Assembly (NCBI GenBank): GCA_016714895.1
Contig: JADKBV010000011.1
Span: forward strand, 248,001 to 312,000
Source of the DNA: Saprospiraceae bacterium
GTDB lineage: Bacteria > Bacteroidota > Bacteroidia > Chitinophagales > Saprospiraceae
Reading direction: 5' to 3'
DNA length: 64,000 nt
The notes below the pieces were generated by a model. That model was not told where the DNA came from and ran no database searches. It saw nothing but the letters and a program-made list of their open reading frames with translations. Below, piece after piece: positions 9,414 through 17,939 of this stretch (position 1 is the stretch's first letter; every line of letters begins with the position of its first letter). Position numbers and translations under genes: made by a program.

Positions 9414-9436
9414 GGGAACGATGAAGTTCCCTTTTT
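9414..9436 (+). terminator. Leader hairpin with T-tract upstream of rimP (attenuator-like)
   Basis: GGGAAC (9414-9419) pairs with GTTCCC (9426-9431) around a six-base loop and is followed at once by five Ts, the form of a short intrinsic terminator. It lies about 25-35 nt after the expected transcription start and before the rimP ATG. Because an intact terminator here would cut off an essential operon, it is more likely a conditional attenuator or a processing site. Confidence 0.55.
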
Positions 9437-9453
9437 CATTATATATAGTTTAT

Positions 9454-9924
9454 ATGCAAGTTGAGAATCTGCAAAAAATCATTTCAAAGGGTATTGAAGC
9501 TGTAGGTTTTCCTGATATGTACCTCATTGAGGTTAAAGTAAAGGATACCAAAATTGAAATATTTTTAGATAGTGATGAAGGAATAACATTTTTGAAATGT
9601 CAGAAATTAAGCCGATGGATTGAAGAGATTCTCGACAATGACGGCAGTTTTGGTCCGGCCTATACTTTGGAAGTTTCTTCAGCGGGAGTGGGCAGTCCGT
9701 TAAAACAAAAGCGTCAATATGTCAAAAATGCCGGTCGTTTTATCGAAGTCAGGTATCTGCCACAGGAAAAAGTGAAAGGTACCCTCGCAGAAGTTCAGGA
9801 TGAGATGATCGTTGTGACTTTTGAAGAAAAGATCAAAGAAGGTAAAAAAAATAAAAAAGTGGTCAGAAGGATTGAAATACCTTTTGATCAGATCATAGAA
9901 GCAAAAATTAAATTAAATTTATAA
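9454..9924 (+). CDS. rimP: Ribosome maturation factor RimP
   Basis: 156 residues from ATG at 9454. RimP assists late 30S subunit assembly. The N-terminal alpha/beta domain (LQKIISKGIEAVGF... to SRWIEEILDND) is followed by the conserved YTLEVSSAGVGSPL motif that joins the two domains, then an SH3-like C-terminal domain (RFIEVRYL... KVKGTL). I chose this start because the frame also has an ATG at 9421, but that codon lies inside the leader hairpin, and an earlier TTG at 9388 lies inside the promoter box. RimP is followed after 8 bp by nusA and then infB, the classic translation/transcription operon. Confidence 0.92.
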   Translation: MQVENLQKIISKGIEAVGFPDMYLIEVKVKDTKIEIFLDSDEGITFLKCQKLSRWIEEILDNDGSFGPAYTLEVSSAGVGSPLKQKRQYVKNAGRFIEVRYLPQEKVKGTLAEVQDEMIVVTFEEKIKEGKKNKKVVRRIEIPFDQIIEAKIKLNL

Positions 9925-9932
9925 ATGAACAT

Positions 9933-11171
9933 ATGAATTTAGTAGAGTCTTTTTCCGAATTTAAAGCCGGTAAAAATATAGACCGACCTACCATGGTCAG
10001 AGTACTTGAAGATGTATTCAGAACGTTGATCCGAAAAAAATACGGATCGGATGAAAACTTTGATGTCATTGTAAATACGCATAATGGTGACCTTGAAATG
10101 TGGCGTGTACGACAAATCGTACCGGACGGAGAGGTCACGGATGAATTGAGTCAGATTTCTTTTACCGAGGCTAAGGCTATAGATGACGCCTACGAAGTCG
10201 GTGAGGAGTGTTATCAGCAATTGACCCTGGAGGACTTCGGAAGAAGGTCTATCATGGCAGCGAGACAGACCCTGGTATCGAGGATTATGGATCTTGAAAA
10301 AGATGATATTTACAAAAGGTACATGGATCGTGTTGACCAGATTATCATTGGTGAAGTCAGTCAGATCATGAAAAAAGAAGTTCTGATTGTTGATGATACG
10401 ACACAAAATGAATTGATATTGCCGCGGACTGAAATGATCAAAGGTGATTTTTTCCGTAAAGGAGATATGGTAAGAGCGATTATCAAAAGAGTCGAAATGA
10501 GAAATGGTTCGCCTATTGTCATTTTGTCAAGAACAGACGGTACTTTCCTCGAAAGACTGATGGAGCAGGAAGTTCCTGAAATCGAAGACGGAATCATCAG
10601 CGTTAAAAAGATTGTTCGTCTTCCGGGTGAAAGAGCCAAAGTGGCTGTTGAATCTTATGATGACAGAATAGATCCGGTAGGTGCTTGTGTGGGTATGAAA
10701 GGAAGTCGTATTCATGGTATTGTCCGTGAGTTGAAAAATGAAAATATCGATATCGTCAATTATACCAACAATATATCATTGTATATTCAAAGGTCATTGA
10801 CACCGGCAAAGGTAACCAATATCAATATTGATGAAAAGGCAAAAAGAGCCTCGGTATATCTCAAGCCTGATCAGGTTTCCCTTGCGATCGGTAAAAGTGG
10901 TTCCAATATCAAATTGGCGAGTAAGCTGACCGGATATGAGATAGATGTTTTCAGAGACAATATTGATACAGAAATTGAAGATGTTGATCTTGACGAATTC
11001 GCAGATGAAATCGAAGGATGGATCATCGACACCTTAAAAGAGATCGGTTGTGATACCGCAAAAAGCGTTTTGGCCCTTGACAGAGAAGAACTGATCAGAA
11101 GATCGGATCTCGAAGAAGAGACTATAGACGATATATTAAGAATCCTTGCTTCAGAATTTGATGATGAATAA
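9933..11171 (+). CDS. nusA: Transcription elongation/termination factor NusA
   Basis: 412 residues, with the domain order of NusA: N-terminal RNA-polymerase-binding domain (1-130), S1 domain (about 131-205, starting GEVSQIMKKEVLIVDD), and two KH domains (about 230-350) with GMKGSRIHGIVREL and AIGKSGSNIKLASK as the GxxG motifs. A single short helical repeat (about 360-410) closes an acidic tail; the two extra acidic repeats of E. coli NusA are absent, as is usual in Bacteroidota. The protein binds RNA polymerase and nascent RNA and modulates pausing and antitermination. It starts 8 bp after rimP. Confidence 0.96.
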   Translation: MNLVESFSEFKAGKNIDRPTMVRVLEDVFRTLIRKKYGSDENFDVIVNTHNGDLEMWRVRQIVPDGEVTDELSQISFTEAKAIDDAYEVGEECYQQLTLEDFGRRSIMAARQTLVSRIMDLEKDDIYKRYMDRVDQIIIGEVSQIMKKEVLIVDDTTQNELILPRTEMIKGDFFRKGDMVRAIIKRVEMRNGSPIVILSRTDGTFLERLMEQEVPEIEDGIISVKKIVRLPGERAKVAVESYDDRIDPVGACVGMKGSRIHGIVRELKNENIDIVNYTNNISLYIQRSLTPAKVTNINIDEKAKRASVYLKPDQVSLAIGKSGSNIKLASKLTGYEIDVFRDNIDTEIEDVDLDEFADEIEGWIIDTLKEIGCDTAKSVLALDREELIRRSDLEEETIDDILRILASEFDDE

Positions 11172-11273
11172 ATTTTGTATTACATTTGTAACGCAACATA
11201 TATGAAACAAAAATTTTGAGCATACGAGAACCGGTAAGGTTTTCAAAGAAAAATAGTAACACGTAAATCGCCA

Positions 11274-14114
11274 ATGGCAGAAAGATTAGTTAAAGTAGCA
11301 AAAGAGCTGAATGTCGGATTGAATACCATAGTAGAATACTTGGTTTCAAAAGGTTTTCCTATTGAAAACAAGCCAACATCTCTGGTATCTGATGAAATGT
11401 ATGATGCCCTTCGAAAGGAGTTCAGCAGTAGTATGGCCGAAAAAGAAAAGGCCGATCAAATTGTCATTGGAAGAATGTATTCGAAAGACGAGCCAAAGGC
11501 GGAAGCGCCTAAGCCTGCTTTTAGTATTCCTAAAATCGGAGATATAGGCAAAACACCTGTACCTCCTCCTGTTCAGGAAGCTCCACCTGTAGCACCTGAG
11601 CCTGAAATAGTTGAAGAAGTTCAACCGCCTGCTCCCCAACCTGTCGTCGAACAAGAAAAGGTGGAAGAAGAAGTTTTTACGACCCCTAAACAGGATCTTC
11701 CTAAACTTAAAGTCGTAGGCAAAATCGATCTGGATAAGCCAAAACCAAAAAAAGTTGAAAAAGAAACGCCGAAAGTTGAAGAACAACCGGAAGTTGTCGA
11801 AGAGATCAAAGAAGTTAAAGAAGAACCTGTAGTCGAAGAGGTGGCTGCCGTCGAAGAACAACCTGTTCCAAAAGCTGCCAACGCGCCTGATGAGGAAATT
11901 ATGCACCGTTCTGTTACTCCGCAGCTTAAAGGGTTAAAAATATTAGGTAAAATAGATACATCAAAACTTGATGCTTCTTCCAAACCTAAAAAGCAGGAAA
12001 AACCTCAACAACCTACACCTGGTGCTCCGAAACCGGCAACCACTTCCGGAACAACTCCAGGAAACGAAACAGATGCCAACAAGAAAAAAAGAAAGCGCAA
12101 AAAACTTCAGTCGCCTGTAAGTCAGGGCAATAACATGCCGGCCAATAATCAGGGAAAAGGGAAACCTGCTCCTAAAGATGAAGTCAAAGAAGTTTCTCAA
12201 AAAGAAATTGATGACAAGATCAAGGCAACCATGGCAAAACTTGCCACTACCGGTAAAAATAAACGACAAAAAGTCCGTAGGGACAACAGAGATGTCAAAA
12301 GAGAAAAACAAGAACTCAGAAATACTGAGGAGGGTGACGGCAAACTGAAACTGACAGAATTTGTTTCTGTTTCAGAGTTGGCAAGCCTTTTGGATGTTTC
12401 AGTTACTCAGGTTATTACAACTTGTATGAATCTGGGTGTTATCGTATCGATCAATCAGCGTTTGGACGCGGAAATCATAGAACTTGTATCCGGAGAATTC
12501 GGACGTGACGTTGAATTTATTTCTGCGGAAGAGCAGATAGAAGACGATGTCATCATTGAAGATGATCCGAATGATATGAAACCAAGGGCACCCATCGTTA
12601 CAGTTATGGGTCACGTTGACCACGGTAAAACATCACTCCTTGACTTTATCCGTTCGGCCAATGTCGCCAGTGGTGAAGCCGGAGGTATCACCCAGCATAT
12701 CGGTGCTTATGAAGTGAAGGTCGGACCGGATTTAAAAAGAATTACCTTTTTGGATACACCGGGTCACGAAGCCTTTACAGCCATGAGAGCCAGAGGAGCT
12801 AAAGTGACGGATATTGCCGTCATTATAGTCGCTGCTGACGACAGAATCATGCCTCAAACCAAAGAGGCGATCAGTCACGCACAAGCTGCAGGGGTTCCCA
12901 TCATTTTTGCCATCAATAAAATTGATAAAGATGGTGCGGATCCGGAAAGAATCAAAGGCGAACTTGCCAATATGAATTTGTTGGTTGAAGACTGGGGTGG
13001 TACGTACCAATCTCAGGATATTTCAGCCAAAAAAGGACTTCATATCGATAAATTATTGGAAAAAATCCTTCTCGAAGCAGAAATTCTTGATTTGAAAGCC
13101 AATCCTGATAAAAAAGCTCAGGGTACGGTCATCGAAGCATCCCTGGATAAGGGAAGGGGTTATGTGACCAAAATTCTGGTTCATTCAGGAACCCTTCAGG
13201 TAGGAGATCCGATCGTTGCCGGACCTTATGCCGGTAAAGTTAAAGCGATGTTTAACGAACATGGTACAAAAATTAAAAAGGCAGGTCCTTCGACACCTAC
13301 ATTGATTCTGGGATTAAGTGGAGCTCCGCAGGCTGGTGAAAAAGTAAAAGTGACGGATTCCGAGCAGGAAGCAAGACAGATAGCTACCAAAAGAGCTCAG
13401 ATCGAAAGAGAACAGTCAAACAGAGCCAGTAAACGGATCAGTCTTGACGAAATCGGAAGAAGATTGGCTTTGGGTACCTTCAAAGAACTTAATCTGATTG
13501 TCAAAGGTGATGTGGACGGTTCTATCGAAGCGTTGTCAGATTCATTGATCAAATTGTCAGTTGAAACCATCCAGGTCAATGTGATTCATAAAGCGGTAGG
13601 TCAGATTGTCGAATCCGATGTATTGCTGGCATCTGCATCAGATGCGATCATCATAGGTTTCCAGGTCAGACCATCCAACAGTGCCAGAATACTGGCGGAA
13701 AGAGAAGGCGTACAGATCAAAATGTATTCTGTCATCTACGAAGCCATCGAAGAGGTCAAATCAGCGATGGAAGGGATGTTGGAACCTACCAAGGAAGAAA
13801 AAATCCTCGGCCAGATCGAAGTCCGCGAAACCTACAAAATGTCAAAAATCGGAACCATTGCCGGTTGTTATGTGACGGAAGGTAAAGTCACCCGAAATAA
13901 TCATATCCGTATCATCAGAGATGGTATCGTTATACACCCGACCAAAGAAGGTGCTCATGGTGAAATTACTTCGTTGAAACGATACAAAGATGACGTAAAA
14001 GAAGTCAAAAACGGTATGGAATGCGGTATTACCATCAAAGGATTTAATGATATCAATGAAGGTGACACGATTGAAGTGTACGAAATCATTGAAATCAAAC
14101 AAACCCTCGACTAA
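11274..14114 (+). CDS. infB: Translation initiation factor IF-2
   Basis: 946 residues. Residues 1-350 are a long low-complexity N-terminal region rich in Lys, Glu, Pro and Val, following a short N-terminal helical domain (VKVAKELNVGLNTIVEYL). The GTPase domain holds G1 GHVDHGKTS, G3 DTPGHEAF and G4 NKID, with GGITQHIGAYEV as switch I. The beta-barrel and C2 fMet-tRNA-binding domains end with ITIKGFNDINEGDTIEVYE. IF-2 brings initiator tRNA to the 30S subunit and promotes 50S joining. The gene is 102 bp after nusA. Length and start are typical for Bacteroidota. Confidence 0.97.
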   Translation: MAERLVKVAKELNVGLNTIVEYLVSKGFPIENKPTSLVSDEMYDALRKEFSSSMAEKEKADQIVIGRMYSKDEPKAEAPKPAFSIPKIGDIGKTPVPPPVQEAPPVAPEPEIVEEVQPPAPQPVVEQEKVEEEVFTTPKQDLPKLKVVGKIDLDKPKPKKVEKETPKVEEQPEVVEEIKEVKEEPVVEEVAAVEEQPVPKAANAPDEEIMHRSVTPQLKGLKILGKIDTSKLDASSKPKKQEKPQQPTPGAPKPATTSGTTPGNETDANKKKRKRKKLQSPVSQGNNMPANNQGKGKPAPKDEVKEVSQKEIDDKIKATMAKLATTGKNKRQKVRRDNRDVKREKQELRNTEEGDGKLKLTEFVSVSELASLLDVSVTQVITTCMNLGVIVSINQRLDAEIIELVSGEFGRDVEFISAEEQIEDDVIIEDDPNDMKPRAPIVTVMGHVDHGKTSLLDFIRSANVASGEAGGITQHIGAYEVKVGPDLKRITFLDTPGHEAFTAMRARGAKVTDIAVIIVAADDRIMPQTKEAISHAQAAGVPIIFAINKIDKDGADPERIKGELANMNLLVEDWGGTYQSQDISAKKGLHIDKLLEKILLEAEILDLKANPDKKAQGTVIEASLDKGRGYVTKILVHSGTLQVGDPIVAGPYAGKVKAMFNEHGTKIKKAGPSTPTLILGLSGAPQAGEKVKVTDSEQEARQIATKRAQIEREQSNRASKRISLDEIGRRLALGTFKELNLIVKGDVDGSIEALSDSLIKLSVETIQVNVIHKAVGQIVESDVLLASASDAIIIGFQVRPSNSARILAEREGVQIKMYSVIYEAIEEVKSAMEGMLEPTKEEKILGQIEVRETYKMSKIGTIAGCYVTEGKVTRNNHIRIIRDGIVIHPTKEGAHGEITSLKRYKDDVKEVKNGMECGITIKGFNDINEGDTIEVYEIIEIKQTLD

Positions 14115-14138
14115 AGGAGTTGATCCTTTGGATATTTT

Positions 14139-14927
14139 ATGGATACCAATAACCTGTTTCCCGGGGAAGAGGTTGTTTCCCTCCTGAATGAAGCTTATGA
14201 AAGGTGGAATGATATGTCTTTTATTCAGGACGATCCCATCTCTATTCCCCATAGGTTTGTAAAGGTTCAGGATAAAGAAATCAGTGGTTTTTTCAGCGCT
14301 GTATTTTCCTGGGGAAACCGAAAAACCATTATCAATAAGTCGAATGAACTGATGTCCCTTTTGGATGAGGCTCCTTATGAATTTATATTACATCATCAGG
14401 AAAAAGATCTGAAAAGGTTTGAAAAGTTTACCCACAGGACTTTTCAGGCTACCGATGTTTTGTACTTTATCCATTTTTTACAACATCATTATAGACATCA
14501 TCAAAGTCTGGAAGAAGCTTTTTTGAGAAATAAGGAAGACGGATACCGTCAAAAAGAAGCTCTGACAGCTTTCCATCACTATTTTTTCAGTTTACCTTTT
14601 GCGCCGCAGAGGACAAAAAAACATATTTCCGACCCGGCCAAAAAAGCGACGTGTAAAAGACTGAATATGTATTTGCGTTGGATGGTCCGGGATGATGACA
14701 AGGGGGTAGATTTTGGAATTTGGAAAAACATTCCGGCATCGGAATTGATGATTCCCTATGACGTTCATGTTGAAAAAACTGCCCGGGCGCTGGGATTATT
14801 GACGAGAAAACAAAAGGACTGGCAAGCGGTAGAAGCGTTGACAGAAGTTCTGAAATCCATAGATTCATCAGATCCTGTAAAATATGACTTTGCATTATTT
14901 GGCCTTTCTAAAGAAAAAATGATATAA
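14139..14927 (+). CDS. TIGR02757 family protein (DUF2400)
   Basis: 262 residues matching the DUF2400/TIGR02757 pattern: an N-terminal LLNEAYERWND start, SGFFSAVFSWGNRKTIINKSNEL, a middle FQATDVLYFIHFLQHHY, and the C-terminal RLNMYLRWMVRDD... PYDVHVEKTARALGLL block. The C-terminal part resembles the helix-hairpin-helix region of DNA glycosylases, but no activity is established and the family function is unknown. It starts 25 bp after infB, with an AAAGGAG-like sequence before it, and may be part of that operon. Confidence 0.85.
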   Translation: MDTNNLFPGEEVVSLLNEAYERWNDMSFIQDDPISIPHRFVKVQDKEISGFFSAVFSWGNRKTIINKSNELMSLLDEAPYEFILHHQEKDLKRFEKFTHRTFQATDVLYFIHFLQHHYRHHQSLEEAFLRNKEDGYRQKEALTAFHHYFFSLPFAPQRTKKHISDPAKKATCKRLNMYLRWMVRDDDKGVDFGIWKNIPASELMIPYDVHVEKTARALGLLTRKQKDWQAVEALTEVLKSIDSSDPVKYDFALFGLSKEKMI

Positions 14928-14933
14928 AAGGTA

Positions 14934-14962
14934 TTTTGAAATTCGAAATTTATTTATCTTTG
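14934..14962 (+). promoter_or_regulatory. tRNA promoter
   Basis: A TTTTG -33-like element (14934-14938) and a TATCTTTG -7 box (14955-14962) lie 28 bp before the tRNA. The spacing of 16 bp is shorter than the 19-20 bp seen at the other promoters in this window. Confidence 0.55.
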
Positions 14963-14990
14963 CACCCTCAAATCGAGGAATTGATTTTTT

Positions 14991-15064
14991 GGCGTGGTAG
15001 CTCAGTTGGTTAGAGCGCGCGATTCATAATCGCGAGGTCGGCGGATCATGCCCGCCCCACGCTA
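14991..15064 (+). tRNA. tRNA-Met (anticodon CAT)
   Basis: 74 nt fold into a full cloverleaf: acceptor GGCGTGG/CCACGCT (first pair G-U), D arm GCTC/GAGC, anticodon stem CGCGA/TCGCG with loop TTCATAA (anticodon at 15025-15027), variable loop AGGTC, and T stem GGCGG/CCGCC. The discriminator is A and CCA is not encoded. The T loop is ATCATGC: the usual T54 and A58 are exchanged (A54, T58). The first pair and A73 suit elongator tRNA-Met; a lysidine-modified tRNA-Ile2 also has a CAT anticodon and cannot be excluded. A terminator follows directly. Confidence 0.9.
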
Positions 15065-15070
15065 CAGAAA

Positions 15071-15103
15071 GGGAGTCGGATTAGTTTCGACTCCCTTTTT
15101 TTT
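15071..15103 (+). terminator. Intrinsic terminator of the tRNA gene
   Basis: GGGAGTCG (15071-15078) pairs perfectly with CGACTCCC (15088-15095) over a nine-base loop and is followed by eight Ts. It lies 6 bp after the tRNA 3' end. Confidence 0.9.
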
Positions 15104-15125
15104 ATATTATCAATATTTATCGTCT

Positions 15126-15133
15126 TATCTTTG
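15126..15133 (+). promoter_or_regulatory. Promoter -7 box immediately before mnmE
   Basis: TATCTTTG, a full TAnnTTTG match, ends only four bases before the mnmE ATG at 15138. If used, transcription would begin at or next to the start codon, giving a leaderless or nearly leaderless mRNA. No clear -33 TTTG is seen. Confidence 0.5.
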
Positions 15134-15137
15134 TGAA

Positions 15138-16535
15138 ATGAGTCAGAATATAAACGATACCATAGTTGCCATTTCGACACCGCCCGGACACGGAGCCATC
15201 GGGGTGATCCGCTTGTCGGGAAAAGATGCCATCAACCTGGTAGATATTTGTTTTAAAGGAAAAAAACTGAGCAATCAACCAAGTCATACGGCACACTTCG
15301 GACGAATTGTAGAACATACAAAGATGGGAGAACAAACTATCGATGAAGTGGTAGTCACCATTTTTCGGGGACCGAAATCCTATACAGGTGAAGACACTGC
15401 GGAAATATCCTGTCACGGTTCCGGTTACATATTACAAAAAGTATTGCAAGTGTTGATTTCCTGTGGCGCGCGGATGGCTAATCCCGGAGAATTTACCTTA
15501 AGAGCTTTTCTGCATGGCAAAATGGATCTTTCGCAGGCAGAAGCAGTAGCTGATCTGATTGCTTCGGACAGTTCGGCTAGTCATGCCGTTGCTATGAATC
15601 AGATGAGGGGAGGATTTTCCGGGGAAATCAAGGTATTGAGGCAGGAACTCATCGATTTTGCAGCGTTGCTGGAGTTGGAACTCGACTTCAGCGAAGAAGA
15701 TGTCGAATTTGCCGACCGCAGTAAATTGGTACTATTGATTCAGAAGTTGCAAAAAACCATCAGGAAATTGATGGAATCATTTGAACTCGGCAACGTCATC
15801 AAAACAGGGATTGCCACTGTCATTGCAGGAAGACCCAATGCAGGGAAGTCCACTTTGCTGAATGCCCTGCTCAATGAAGAAAGAGCTATTGTCAGCGACA
15901 TTGCAGGTACGACCCGGGACACGATAGAAGAAAGTATGACCATTCAGGGGCTAACTTTCCGTTTTGTCGATACTGCCGGCATCCGCGAATCCGGTGACAG
16001 CATTGAAGAGATAGGGGTTAAAAAAGCTTTGGCAGAAATCAAAAAAGGTGCGCTTATTTTGTACATGGCAGATGTGGCGGTCACCACGCCTGAAATGGTG
16101 TGGTCTGATCTGGAGCAGTTTGATATCAGTGGAAGCCGGTTTTTGGTTTTGCTCAATAAAGTTGACCTTACGCCCGATGTCAATCCTGAAAATTATTACT
16201 TTCAAAATCTTGTTCATCCTGAAAATGTATTGACATTGTCTGCCTTGTATACCACCCATATTGACCAATTAAAAGACACGATCTACCGACAAGTCATACA
16301 ATCACCTGATATGTTGGACCAGACCATTGTGGCCAATGCGCGGCATTATGAAGCCTTGTATCAGGCAGATGTTTCCCTTTCTGCGGTATTGGACGGTATC
16401 CATGCTGGGATCAGCAGCGATTTTATCGCTTTGGATTTGCGGCAGGCATTATTTCATTTGGGTAGCATCACGGGTGAGATATCGAGTGAAGATCTTTTGG
16501 ATAGCATTTTTACGCGGTTTTGTATAGGAAAGTAA
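15138..16535 (+). CDS. mnmE: tRNA U34 modification GTPase MnmE (TrmE)
   Basis: 465 residues from ATG at 15138. With MnmG, this GTPase modifies the wobble uridine of several tRNAs. The N-terminal tetrahydrofolate-binding domain has PPGHGAIGVIRLSG and a conserved GEDTAEISCHG. The G domain inserted in the helical domain has G1 GRPNAGKST, GTTRDT, G3 DTAGIRES and G4 NKVD. It ends in FCIGK, the conserved C-terminus whose Cys is functionally important. An in-frame GTG/ATG further upstream (15048) would overlap the tRNA and terminator, so it is rejected. The last 18 bp form the left attachment site of the element that follows. Confidence 0.97.
   Translation: MSQNINDTIVAISTPPGHGAIGVIRLSGKDAINLVDICFKGKKLSNQPSHTAHFGRIVEHTKMGEQTIDEVVVTIFRGPKSYTGEDTAEISCHGSGYILQKVLQVLISCGARMANPGEFTLRAFLHGKMDLSQAEAVADLIASDSSASHAVAMNQMRGGFSGEIKVLRQELIDFAALLELELDFSEEDVEFADRSKLVLLIQKLQKTIRKLMESFELGNVIKTGIATVIAGRPNAGKSTLLNALLNEERAIVSDIAGTTRDTIEESMTIQGLTFRFVDTAGIRESGDSIEEIGVKKALAEIKKGALILYMADVAVTTPEMVWSDLEQFDISGSRFLVLLNKVDLTPDVNPENYYFQNLVHPENVLTLSALYTTHIDQLKDTIYRQVIQSPDMLDQTIVANARHYEALYQADVSLSAVLDGIHAGISSDFIALDLRQALFHLGSITGEISSEDLLDSIFTRFCIGK
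16518..16535 (+). repeat. attL: 3' end of mnmE
   Basis: TTTTGTATAGGAAAGTAA. It forms the last codons of mnmE (F C I G K stop) and matches 23703-23720 at 16 of 18 positions. The integrase gene begins about 150 bp downstream, as expected for the integrase-proximal attachment site. Confidence 0.7.
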
Positions 16536-16613
16536 AGTTATTTTCCTTTGATTAGTTAAGACCTATATATCATTGACATTGACTTATAAAATTAGTCTTT
16601 TGTTTTCACATTA

Positions 16614-16685
16614 TTTGCTGTTATATATCTTTTATTTGCTGCTAATATGTATCTTTGCATATTAATAACAGCAAATAGCAGCAAA
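16614..16685 (+). repeat. Four TTTGCTGYTA motifs upstream of the integrase
   Basis: Two forward copies (16614-16623, 16635-16644) and two reverse copies (16666-16675, 16676-16685) of TTTGCTGYTA bracket a TATCTTTG box at 16650-16657 just before the integrase ATG. They are paired as inverted repeats. A fifth copy lies at the right end (23600-23609), with 15 bp identity (ATTTGCTGCTAATAT) to 16634-16648. They are best explained as integrase arm-binding sites and/or an operator of the integrase gene. Confidence 0.6.
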
Positions 16686-16686
16686 A

Positions 16687-17817
16687 ATGAAAGTTCACTT
16701 AAGACAAAGGCAGCAAACCAAAAAAGGCAACATCAGTTTATTTTTGGAAATCTATAAAGGCACTACCATAACATCAGATGGTAAAGTCAAAAATTTAAGG
16801 GACTATGAATATTTAAACCTTTATTTGATTGACAAGCCTATTACACCAATAGAGAGACAACAAAATAAAGATATATTAAAACTTGCTGAAAGCATTAAAG
16901 CTAAGAGAGAACTTGAAATAAAAAATGGTCATTATGGCTTTACAAGTGAGTTTAAACAAAGTACAAACTTTATTGAGTACTTCACAGAGCTAATGAATAA
17001 AAGAAGCCAAACAAAGGGCAATTTTGGAAATTGGTATAGTACATTAAAACACCTTAAAGAGTTTGCAGGCTCAAAAATCACATTAAGAGAGATAGACCAG
17101 AAATTTTGTGAAAGCTTTAAAAACTACCTTGAAAAGAAAGCAAAAAAAACAAGCGGTCAGCTTTTATCATCAGCATCAGTATCATCATATTTCAGTAAAT
17201 TCAGAGCTTGTCTGAATGAAGCGGTAAAGGATAAAATTATATTTTCTAATCCTGCCATTGATGTAAGTAGTCCCAGAATAATAGAGAACCAAAGAGAATA
17301 CCTAACATTGGATGAGGTCAGGGCTATTGTTAAAGCTGAATGTAGGTATGAAGTTTTAAAAAGGGCTTTTTTGTTTTCCTGCCTTACAGGTTTAAGATGG
17401 TCGGACATTCAAAATCTAAAATGGTCACAAGTTCAAAATACTAATGAAGGGTGGCGGATTACTTTTCACCAACAAAAAACTAAAGGGCTTCAATATTTAG
17501 ATATATCAGAGCAAGCCAGAACCTATTTAGGGGAAAAAGGCAATCCTGATGAGAGAGTTTTTATAGGCTTAAAATATAGCAGTTATATGAATGTAGAGCT
17601 ATCCAAATGGATGATGAGGGCAGGCATCACAAAAAATATAACTTTTCATTGTGGCAGGCATACTTTTGCAGTCCTGCAATTGACTTTAGGGACTGAAATT
17701 TTTACACTTTCCAAACTTTTGGGACATGAACACCTTAAGACTACCCAGATTTATGCAAAGATAATTGATGAGAAAAAGAGAGAGGCAGTTAATAAAATAC
17801 CAGATATAAACTTGTAA
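16687..17817 (+). CDS. Tyrosine recombinase / integrase
   Basis: 376 residues with an N-terminal arm-binding domain (1-95), SAM-like core-binding domain (about 95-195) and catalytic domain (205-370). All catalytic residues are visible: R237 (TGLRWSD), K264 (HQQKTKG), H321 and R324 (HCGRHTF), H347 (LLGHEH) and Y356 (TTQIYAKI). It resembles integrases of Bacteroidota mobilisable and conjugative elements. It lies beside the mnmE 3' end and is transcribed away from it. The enzyme would cut and rejoin DNA at the mnmE-end attachment sites. Its stop overlaps the next start (TAATG). Confidence 0.93.
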   Translation: MKVHLRQRQQTKKGNISLFLEIYKGTTITSDGKVKNLRDYEYLNLYLIDKPITPIERQQNKDILKLAESIKAKRELEIKNGHYGFTSEFKQSTNFIEYFTELMNKRSQTKGNFGNWYSTLKHLKEFAGSKITLREIDQKFCESFKNYLEKKAKKTSGQLLSSASVSSYFSKFRACLNEAVKDKIIFSNPAIDVSSPRIIENQREYLTLDEVRAIVKAECRYEVLKRAFLFSCLTGLRWSDIQNLKWSQVQNTNEGWRITFHQQKTKGLQYLDISEQARTYLGEKGNPDERVFIGLKYSSYMNVELSKWMMRAGITKNITFHCGRHTFAVLQLTLGTEIFTLSKLLGHEHLKTTQIYAKIIDEKKREAVNKIPDINL

Positions 17818-17939
17818 TGATGGCAAATCCAATTGAAAACATAATGAACATTATAAATTTGCTTATGGCAAACAGGATTGATGTTGTTGATTTATCAGAG
17901 AGCCAAAGAAAGAAATTTATTATCAGGCAGATGAAATGA
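17817..17939 (+). CDS. Small 40-aa protein between integrase and next gene
   Basis: A short ORF starting at ATG 17817 (a second in-frame ATG at 17820) and ending at TGA 17937-17939. Its start overlaps the integrase stop by one base and its stop overlaps the next start (ATGA at 17936). This two-sided coupling argues for a real gene. The product is 40 residues, helical, with hydrophobic IMNIINLLMAN followed by a basic SQRKKFIIRQMK end. It might be a small DNA-binding or regulatory protein (excisionase-sized), but no fold can be assigned. Confidence 0.5.
   Translation: MMANPIENIMNIINLLMANRIDVVDLSESQRKKFIIRQMK

Noticed and set aside
9388..9453. Upstream starts of rimP (TTG 9388, ATG 9421)
   Set aside because: The first lies in the promoter box and the second inside the leader hairpin; residues before 9454 do not look like RimP.
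14991..15064. tRNA as the integration target of the element
   Set aside because: No copy of the tRNA 3' end was found downstream, whereas the mnmE end is clearly repeated.
15048..15137. Upstream in-frame extension of mnmE
   Set aside because: It would begin inside the tRNA and cross its terminator; the ATG at 15138 matches known MnmE N-termini.
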